Shown here piece after piece: positions 56,087-64,000 of a stretch of 64,000 bases of DNA. The stretch's first letter is position 1. Each line of letters opens with the position of its first letter. The notes under the pieces are model-generated. The model saw nothing but the letters and a program-made list of their open reading frames with translations. It was not told the origin of the DNA and ran no database searches. A program made the position numbers and the translations under genes. Origin of the DNA: Apiosordaria backusii (lineage: Eukaryota; Ascomycota; Sordariomycetes; Sordariales; Lasiosphaeriaceae); assembly GCA_030549205.1 (NCBI GenBank), contig JAUKTV010000002.1, positions 1,054,001 to 1,118,000 on the forward strand, written 5' to 3'.

Positions 56087-59000
56087 ATGATCGATCCTCC
56101 AGTCACCATCCTCGAGAATTCAAGAGGAGTCCAGGGATGGCCTATTGCACAATACCACACAGCTAACACAGCCTTTCAGCAAAGACTACATACACCCGGT
56201 GACTATCTCATGATGGATCTCTCAACAACACAAAGCCACGAGGTCGACGAGACGCTCTCCATCCTCAACCACCCACCAACACGGTTGGCCGGGCCAAGTT
56301 TGTTGCATCTGCTCGTTCACCAGGCATCTCGCGAAACGGCCATTGATTTCCTAGGCGATGAGGACCACCAAACCTCTATTTCATACACTCAGCTACACCA
56401 TGCATCCAACGCTCTTGCAGCCACAATTCAAGCTCGTGTTGGACCCCAGAATGACAGCAAACAGTTCGTCGTTCCAGTCCTTGTCCCTCAAGGGCCAAAT
56501 CTTTACATTGCACTGCTAGCCATCCTGAAAGCTGGTGGTGCATTCTGTCCGCTTAACCTGGATGTTCCCCTCGAAAGAGCACAGTTCATCCTTGACGATG
56601 TGGAAGCTAAAATCGTTATTACCACACGCGAACTGGCCAAACGACTCCCACCAGTTGGTGAATCAGGGGCGATTATGCTGCTTGTTGGAGAGGATAAACC
56701 ATCAGAAACCCCAGCAAATGATCCGCAATGCCGTCAACCAAAGCCCCGCGACCTGGCATATGTGATGTATACTTCAGGCTCAACCGGCACACCAAAAGGG
56801 GTTGGTGTCTCGCACGACGCAGCAACTCAAAGTCTGCTCGCCCACGACCGACACATCCCGCCGTTCTCAAGGTTTCTCCAATTCGCTGCTCCAACCTTTG
56901 ACGTGTCCGTCTTTGAAATCTTCTTTCCGCTTTTCAGAGGCAAGACTTTGGTGAGCTGTACTCGAAATGCAATGCTCGACGACCTCCCGGGCATCATCAG
57001 GCGAATGTCTGTGGATGCCTGTGAGCTGACTCCAAGTGTAGCAGGCAGTCTGCTTCGAAAACGCGGCAACGCTCCCTGCCTACGGCTTCTTCTCACCATT
57101 GGCGAAATGCTGACGAAACCGGTGATTGAGGAGTTTGGCGGAAACGACGACCAGACGAGCATGCTTTGGGGCATGTATGGCCCCACAGAGGCCGCCATTC
57201 ACTGCACCGTGCAGCCTTCCTTCGCTTCCAGCATGTCCACAGCCAACATTGGCATTCCCTTCGACACGGTCTCAGCATTTGTATTGCGTCTTCCAGAGAG
57301 CGAGGAAGAGCCCCCAGATTTCAGGGTACTCTCACGTGGAGAAGTGGGAGAGCTTGCGGTTGGCGGACCCCAAGTCGCGGATTGCTACGTGAACCGACCA
57401 GAGATGACAGCAAAGGCCTTCATTGAAACGCCCTATGGTCGTCTATACAGAACAGGTGATAAGGCCCGAATCCTGCCTGATGGTACACCTGAGTGCTTGG
57501 GGCGCATAGGCGGCGGCCAAGTCAAGCTCCGTGGACAGCGGTTGGAGCTTGGAGAGCTGGAACATGCCGCCTTGAGAACCGCAGGTTGCCACAGTGCAGT
57601 TGCTGCAGTCATCAATTCTATCCTGGTTCTCTTCTGCGCAGTGGATCAGACGGATGGTATGATTGATGCCGTAGAAGCTTCCTGTCGATCATGGCTTCCG
57701 GGGTTCATGCTCCCGGGCGACATTGTCGTCATGGATGCCTTCCCCCGGCTTCCATCAGGCAAAATCGACCGGAAAGGACTCGTTGCCGGGTATACCAGCT
57801 CACATATTGGATCTGGGACCACTAAAAAGGCGGCCTTCAGAGACGAACTGGAACAACAGCTTTGCTCTTTGGCTGCTACGGCACTCGGCGTCGAGGTGCA
57901 ACCAGGTCAGAACTTGCTACAATCAGGCCTCGATTCACTTGCCGCCATCAAATTTGCCTCTTTGTTACGTCAGGTTGGCTTCGAGATTGATGCAATCGAG
58001 ATCTTGAAGTCGCGCACGATATCAGCCTTGCACGCGTGCGTTGCGCAAAAGACCGAGACACATGGCCTTCAACCAGCTTCGAACGTGGACCACGCCAGCC
58101 CCAGCTTCCGGCAAGTCGACGTGGCAAAAATACTTTCGCAAAATGAGGAGTTGTTGAAAGATGCCAGGCATGTTGAATCCGCTTATCCGTGCACGCCTCT
58201 CCAAACTTCAATGCTCGCCGAAACTGCTGCCAATTCCCGTGCATATTGCAACTGGATCAGAATTGGGTTTCCGATATCGTGCTCACCGGCCGCCATCCGC
58301 TCTTGGTTCTTGCAGCTTGTCGAGACCAATGAGATACTGCGGACCGGCTTCGTCCACCATGATGGCGGGTTTCTTCAAGTCGTATTTCAACAGCTCAGCG
58401 AATCATGTATCTTGATCTCCGATTCGCTCGTTCACGAATTTGAGCTGAGAGATGACCGCGACTTTCTCACACCGTTTAGAGTCCAGATCCTGCAGCCCAA
58501 ACTCGGAGAGATGGTTGATGTTAGCGTCGCTGTGCAGCTTCATCATGCGGTATATGATGGCTGGTCATGGGATTTGATTATGGCCGATCTCACCGCTCTT
58601 GTGCGAGGAGAGCAGCTCATGGAGCGCCCCCAGTTCAGCAGAGTTGCCCACTACTATGCCTCGCCTTCCTTTAACAATACATCCGACACTGCCAAGGAGT
58701 TTTGGGGAGAATATCTTCGGGGATTTCAACCATCGGCGCTTCCGATACTACGAGCTGAAACCACACGCGTGCCTACTGTCTTTACCTCCCTAGTCACTGT
58801 GGATATTAAACCAAGTGAATTGAAGGCAGCACTGGCCAACATTCAATGCGGGGTTCAGACTATTTTTCAGGCCTCTATGGCGTGGCTTTGGAGCGCTATG
58901 GTTGGCAACGAAGATGTTATTGTTGGCACGGTGACATCTGGAAGGACACTCCCGATCTCCATGATTGAGGACGTCATGGGCCCTTGCATTGCAGCGGTAC

Positions 59001-62000
59001 CACTCCGAACAGACTTTTCGCAAGTCAGCAGCATCATGGATCTTCTCGTTAGCATTCAAGCGGCCAACAGAGCACTTCTGGAGCACAGCACCTTGCCTCT
59101 CCCGGAGATCAGGCGAGCAGCTGGGATCCGGCCAGGGCAGCCCATCTATGATGTCTTGCTTGTCTATCAACAATCGCTTTACAGTAGCAGAGAAGAGTGT
59201 GTTGGTGGTGTTAAAGAGGTTGAGCATCAAGATTACTTGGAAACACAGCTTCTTGTCGAGGTCGAGCCGAGGGATGACGACTTTGTTCTCCGAATCACAT
59301 CTCATGGAAACACATTCCCTGAACAGCAGGTAAAAGCGCTCGGTTCCTGCATCAATGAGTTGGCTTCATGGATGTCTAAGAATCTTGACTCGAAAGTTGC
59401 GGGGATACAAACGGCATTCTCCCAGCCCCTCCTCTCAATTTTCAACCCCAAGCCCAAGACCTTTGATGGAGTTCCCGATCTAGCCCACGCCATTGATCTG
59501 GTTGTTGCCAAATCCCCTGACAAGGAGGCTTTATGTTTTGCCGAACAAATTTCGGACGATCTTGTCAAAACGACCACATTGTCATTTGCCCAACTCAACG
59601 AAAAAGCCAATCAAATTGCCTCGCACCTTAGAGAACACGGCCTTGAGGAAGGAGGCGTTGTTGCGATTATCATGGAGAAATCAGTTCTCCTGTACGCTGG
59701 TATCCTTGCTATCCTCAAGTCTGGCTGTGCATACTTGCCCCTCCTGCCCAATACCCCCGACGCACGAATTCATACGATCCTTCAGCAAGCCGGGGTGACT
59801 TTCTGTCTGACGGACAAGAATATCCGGGGTAAACTTTTACAGGAGCCATCTCTTGCTGTCATCGACCTCGACGGGCTCGACTACTCATCGCTCCGAGCAA
59901 TGCATACTGCACCAACCCCCGATCCTTTGAGAGTAGCCTATGTCATTTATACATCTGGCAGTACCGGCGTGCCCAAGGGGGTTTGCGTCACCCAGTTGAA
60001 CATCGTGAGCAACCTTGACGTATTATCCCGGATCTATCCGGTGAAAGCAGATTCCAGGCTCCTTCAGTCTTGCTCTCAGGCATTCGATGTCTCGGTTTTT
60101 GAGATATTCTTTGCTTGGACTCAAGGCATGTGTCTATGCTCTGGAAAGAACGACACATTGTTTGAAGATCTTGAGAGATGCATAAGAAAGCTCAATGTTA
60201 CTCACCTCAGCATGACCCCTACAGTGGCGTCTCTGGTTGACCCGGAAAAGGTCCCAGCGGTAGAGTTCCTGGTGACGGCGGGAGAGGCCATGACAGAACT
60301 AGTCGCCAAAAAATGGGGGGAGAAGCTCTTTCAAGGATATGGGCCATCAGAGACAACAAACATCTGCAGCGTAAAGAAGATGGGGCCAAGTCAAGCAATC
60401 CAGCATCTCGGCTGGTCTTTTGAGAACACTTCAACTTTTGTTTTGTTCAAGGATAGCGACGAGGCTGTGCCACTGGGCTGTCTCGGCGAGTTTTGTTTTG
60501 GTGGTGACCAGGTCGCTCAGGGCTATCTCGCCATGCCAGACCTGACTTCGGCCAGATTCATCGACCACCCTACTTGTGGTAGACTCTACCGGTCTGGGGA
60601 TATTGGACGAATGCTCCCGGATGGGTCGATGGTCATTCTTGGTCGAGTGGACGAACAGATCAAGCTCCGCGGACAGCGCGTCGAACTTGGGGAGATCACA
60701 GCTACATTGAGGCTTTCAAAGACTGTCGAGGACTGTGCCAGTCTATTTCTTCAGCGCGAATCGGAAGGAACTAGGGATCAGATTGTTTCTTACTTTGTCC
60801 CTAGCGGGCGGCAAAGAAGCGAGTTTTCTGTGTTGGAGCTTGACGACGTGCTCAAAAGTGAGGTGCAGTCGCTCTTCCGATTGCTCATCTGCAGAATCCC
60901 GCTGTATATGGTGCCATCGGCGATGGTTCCGATATCAGTTCTGCCAACCACAGCGTCCGGAAAGTTGGACAGAACACGGCTTGCGGTGTTATATCGGCAG
61001 CTCAGCCAAGAGTACCTCGCATCGGTGACCGCTCAGGCTGATGAGGAAGAGGCGCGTGGTGAATGGACGGAAACCGAACAACGAGTGGCGGGTGCAGTAT
61101 CTCACGCTCTTAATGTTCCAAGACACGAAATCCAACGATGGACACCTCTCGGTACGCTTGGCCTAGACTCTATCTCTGCTATTCAGTTGGTGAGGTCTCT
61201 GCACTCACATCTCGGACAACGCATTCCGATTTCAGTCATTTTACAAAATCCAAATGTTGCCCGGCTCGCCAAGGCCCTTCCCGACTTCCACACCAAGATG
61301 TCTGTTTCATCAAAACCTCAAGACCTTTTGCCGCAGAGCCTTTTCGTCTCGCTGAAAGAAAAGTTCCAACAGCAAGCAACATCATTTGAAAACATCTTAC
61401 CATGCACCCCTTTGCAGGAAGGCATGCTAGCAGCAACGGCAAGCAAGGAGGCGTATATAAATCGCATGCTATTTCTTGTTCGCGGGGATCCAGGCCAAAT
61501 GGAGAAGGCCTGGCACACCATGGTTTCGCGGCATGGCATTCTTCGGACTTGTTTCATCACTACCTCGGATCGTCAGCACCCCATTGTCCAGCTCGTACTC
61601 GAAAGCTGGCACCCAAATTGGCTCGCTCTTGACGCGTCAAACACATCCATCTCCCAGTGTGTACTGGAGCAAATCAATCTGCTGAGTGATTGCATCGACT
61701 CACTTCAGCCTATGGTCTCACTGGCCTGGATCAAGAAAGGAAAAGAGCGATACTTATCCTTTGTCTGCCATCATGCTTTATATGATGGCGTAGCTATTGA
61801 GCGCCTGCTGTACGAGGTTGAACAGACTTACCATGGGCTTTTGCTGCCACCGACGCCGTCATACGCAACGTTTCTCCAAGAATCTTTGACATTGCCAGAG
61901 TCGACGGATAGGTTTTGGGCTACCCACCTGTCGGGGATTAAACCGAAGCTACTCACAGATTTGAGACCCAGAAGTGAGGAGGCGACAACCGCCGTCAAGA

Positions 62001-64000
62001 TTCGGCAAGTGCGGCTTCCCCTTTCAGATGTCGGAGTAAGGATCAGGGAACTAGGAGTGTCGCTACTTGCACTTGTCCAGTCCTCTTGGGCAACAGCCCT
62101 GAGGTGTATGCTTCACACTGATGATGTGTGCTTTGGGAATGTGGTCAACGGACGAGCTGTCTCTCTTGAGGGCATCAATGAGCTGGTTGCTCCTTGTTTC
62201 AATACGCTCCCAGTTAGGGTTAACATTTCCGAGGTCCAACAGAGCCTGGACTTGATCAAAAGAGTTCAAAAGGTCAGCACTCAAGCTCTCGAGTTTCAGT
62301 TCACGCCTCTTCGACGTATCATGTCTTTACTTTCTCAGCATGAAATTCGGCGTTTATTCGATACCCTTTTGCTTTTACAGCACTCTCCTCGGCCTTTAGA
62401 TGGCCAGGTGTGGAGATTGGAACAGGATGATGGCGAAATGGACGTGAGTAATTGAGCGGCGCATCTTTACCTCTAACCTCGGCTTACACGTCACAGATTC
62501 CACTCGTTTGTGAGGTCATCCCAGATACCACGACAGATGCCGTTGTCGTAAGACTGCATGCACAAAGGTACCTTATCTCAGCCCCGAAACCTCCCCTCTA
62601 TTGTGCCCCAGTCATGGACGCCGCCTAACGCTTACACTGACAGTCTTTCCAATGAGATTCACGAACTCATATTGGACCTGTTCGTTTACGCCGTAGAGAC
62701 ATATCTTCAATATCCCGCAGGCCGTATTCCTTCCTCGGACAACCTTCCACAACCGTTGCGGGAAAGGCTTGGTCTTATTTCCCATCCTCGGCCCTCCTCT
62801 CGTGTCCCGACTGCAATTAAACACGAGGATGAACTGGAGGAGGTGTGGTCTGCCACAGAAATTGCGATCCGTCATGTTTTCGCAACGTTGTCGTCGTCTG
62901 ATGAGGGGCACGTACGAAGAGCGACCACCATCTATCGACTTGGGCTGGACAGTATCAGCGCCGTTCAAATAGCTTCCATGCTTCGTCAGTCTGGATACCA
63001 AGTCATTGCCAGCGACGTTATCGCAAACCCAACTTGTGAAGGCCTAGCTCACCATATCATGTCTGCCAAGGAAGTCAAAATGAACAGCCCCCGATATGAT
63101 TTTGCCAACTTCAAGTCTCAAGTCCAGCGACAGCTTCTTTCACTTGGTGTGTTGGTGCCTAACATGGTTGAAGCAATTCTGCCGTGCACGCCCCTTCAAG
63201 CCAGCGTGATGGCACAGTTTGTTACTTCTGGTGGCAAGGACTACTTCAACTATTTGTCTTTCAGGTTCGACACTCCGATCGAGGTTCCCAAGGTCAAGAA
63301 GGCATGGGAAGCAGTTTGTATCGCGCATCCGATGCTCCGCACAGGACTTGCACCCGTCGAACACCAAGACTGCGCATTTGCCATGATTCAGTACGACTCG
63401 CATAGCTTCGCCCCCATGATCGACATTTTCACGGGGAGGGTTGATGGATCCAAATCCAAGTCAGACCCTGAGCCTGTTTTTGACTTGGATCAGTGGCGCT
63501 TCGATACCCGTCAACGCGTCGCTCAGCTGCCACACGAGAGGCTTTTTGCCGTTGCTCTCGTGCAGGATACGGATGGCGTGACCATGCATTTGGCCATTCA
63601 TCACGCCCTCTACGACGCACATTCTTTACAGCTGATTCTGTCAGATCTCGCCAAGGCACTTCGCGGGCTCAGCGTCGCCCAGCACACAGATACTGAACAT
63701 GTCGTGGCCGAGATCTTGAGTCAAATATCGATGCCCTCTGATGGGATCGAAAGGTTTTGGAAGCAAAAGGCTCAGCACATCGTGGTGAATGGGTTTCCTG
63801 TCATGACGCCCCTGCGTCAAGCATCACGCGAGATGATGACGGAATCGTTGACAAGCAGCGCAACCATGACGGATCTGGAGAAGGCAGTCAAGAATGCCGG
63901 GTATTCTTTGCAGGCTGTTTTGCAAGCTGCTTGGGCACGAGTTCTATCGTCCTATCTTGGCGAGCCCTCTGTCATCTTTGGCGTGGTGTTGTCTGGGCGC
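56087..64000 (+). CDS. sidC: Ferrichrome-type siderophore NRPS (3' end outside window)
   Basis: Multimodular peptide synthetase expected to assemble a ferrichrome/ferricrocin-type hexapeptide from N5-acyl-N5-hydroxyornithine and small amino acids. Exons 56087..62443, 62497..62567, 62644..>64000; more than 2590 residues visible. Domains: A1 (about 56.3-57.8 kb; YTSGSTGTPKGV, YGPTEA, YRTGD, LPSGKIDR), T1 (SGLDSLAAI), C1 (58.2-59.3; HHAVYDGW), A2 (59.5-61.0; YTSGSTGVPKGV, YGPSET, YRSGD, TASGKLDR), T2 (LGLDSISAI), C2 (61.4-62.4; HHALYDGV), T3 (LGLDSISAV), C3 (from 63.2; HHALYDAH). The third repeat goes C2-T3-C3 with no A domain, as in the terminal T-C repeats of ferrichrome synthetases. A lysines and T serines are present. 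The start is uncertain: 56087 (MIDPPVTILE) is chosen, while 56006 and 56212 are also in frame. Its partner is the adjacent ornithine monooxygenase. Confidence 0.92.

Noticed and set aside
1..64000. CRISPR arrays, insertion sequences or complete transposons
   Set aside because: No regularly spaced repeats and no transposase, integrase or reverse transcriptase motifs were seen on either strand.

Overview
The window is nuclear DNA of a filamentous ascomycete, most likely a sordariomycete. Genes are split by short introns of about 50-100 bp with GT(A/G)NGN donors and CTAAY-like branch points. The proteins are fungus-specific types: a Zn2Cys6 factor, sugar and anion:cation MFS transporters, a GMC oxidoreductase, a Tapt1/Emp65 protein, an N5-hydroxyornithine siderophore pair, and small secreted proteins. 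Coding models were built by hand by joining frames at canonical splice sites, so exon edges are predictions.

Layout. 1-1.6 kb: 3' part of a citrate-synthase-family gene (+). 2.7-4.0 kb: secreted seven-repeat PLL-type lectin-like propeller (+). 4.15 kb: intron-containing tRNA-Arg, followed by a decayed metallo-beta-lactamase relic. 5.3-7.1 kb: MFS sugar transporter (-). 9.0-9.9 kb: single-pass PAN/Apple-like protein (+). 10.0-10.7 kb: decayed cysteine-rich secreted-protein gene (-). 12.2-13.8 kb: Nudix + eIF2B-like fusion (+). 14.2-19.8 kb: Zn2Cys6 regulator and an ACS-family MFS transporter, both (-). 21.8-24.7 kb: type II membrane glycosyltransferase and secreted SGNH hydrolase (+). 25.9-30.3 kb: GMC oxidoreductase and an F-box/LRR-like protein (-). 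32.7-36.3 kb: ASCH protein and three LITAF-like zinc-ribbon genes, one with an in-frame stop. 36.6-39.3 kb: small hydrophilic protein, cupin-like secreted protein, HpcH/HpaI-type aldolase. 40.7-49.6 kb: Tapt1/Emp65 membrane protein, WW-FF splicing-type protein with a frameshift, a low-complexity protein, and a single-pass protein with a Cys-rich ectodomain. 52.8-64 kb: hydroxamate siderophore locus.

The clearest functional unit is the last one: an L-ornithine N5-monooxygenase (SidA type) followed on the same strand by a ferrichrome-type NRPS (SidC/NPS2 type, A-T-C-A-T-C-T-C..., running off the window). About 1-1.7 kb upstream of sidA lie four exact ATCWGATAA motifs, the binding sequence of fungal iron-responsive GATA repressors (SreA/SRE/Urbs1). 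Together they read as an iron-repressed intracellular siderophore (ferricrocin/ferrichrome) pathway.

The least expected observations are the LITAF triplet with one copy interrupted by TGA, a one-base frameshift inside the FF domain of an otherwise intact gene, several gene relics, and a short AGGTAGGTA-type motif that recurs in most intergenic gaps but not in exons I inspected.
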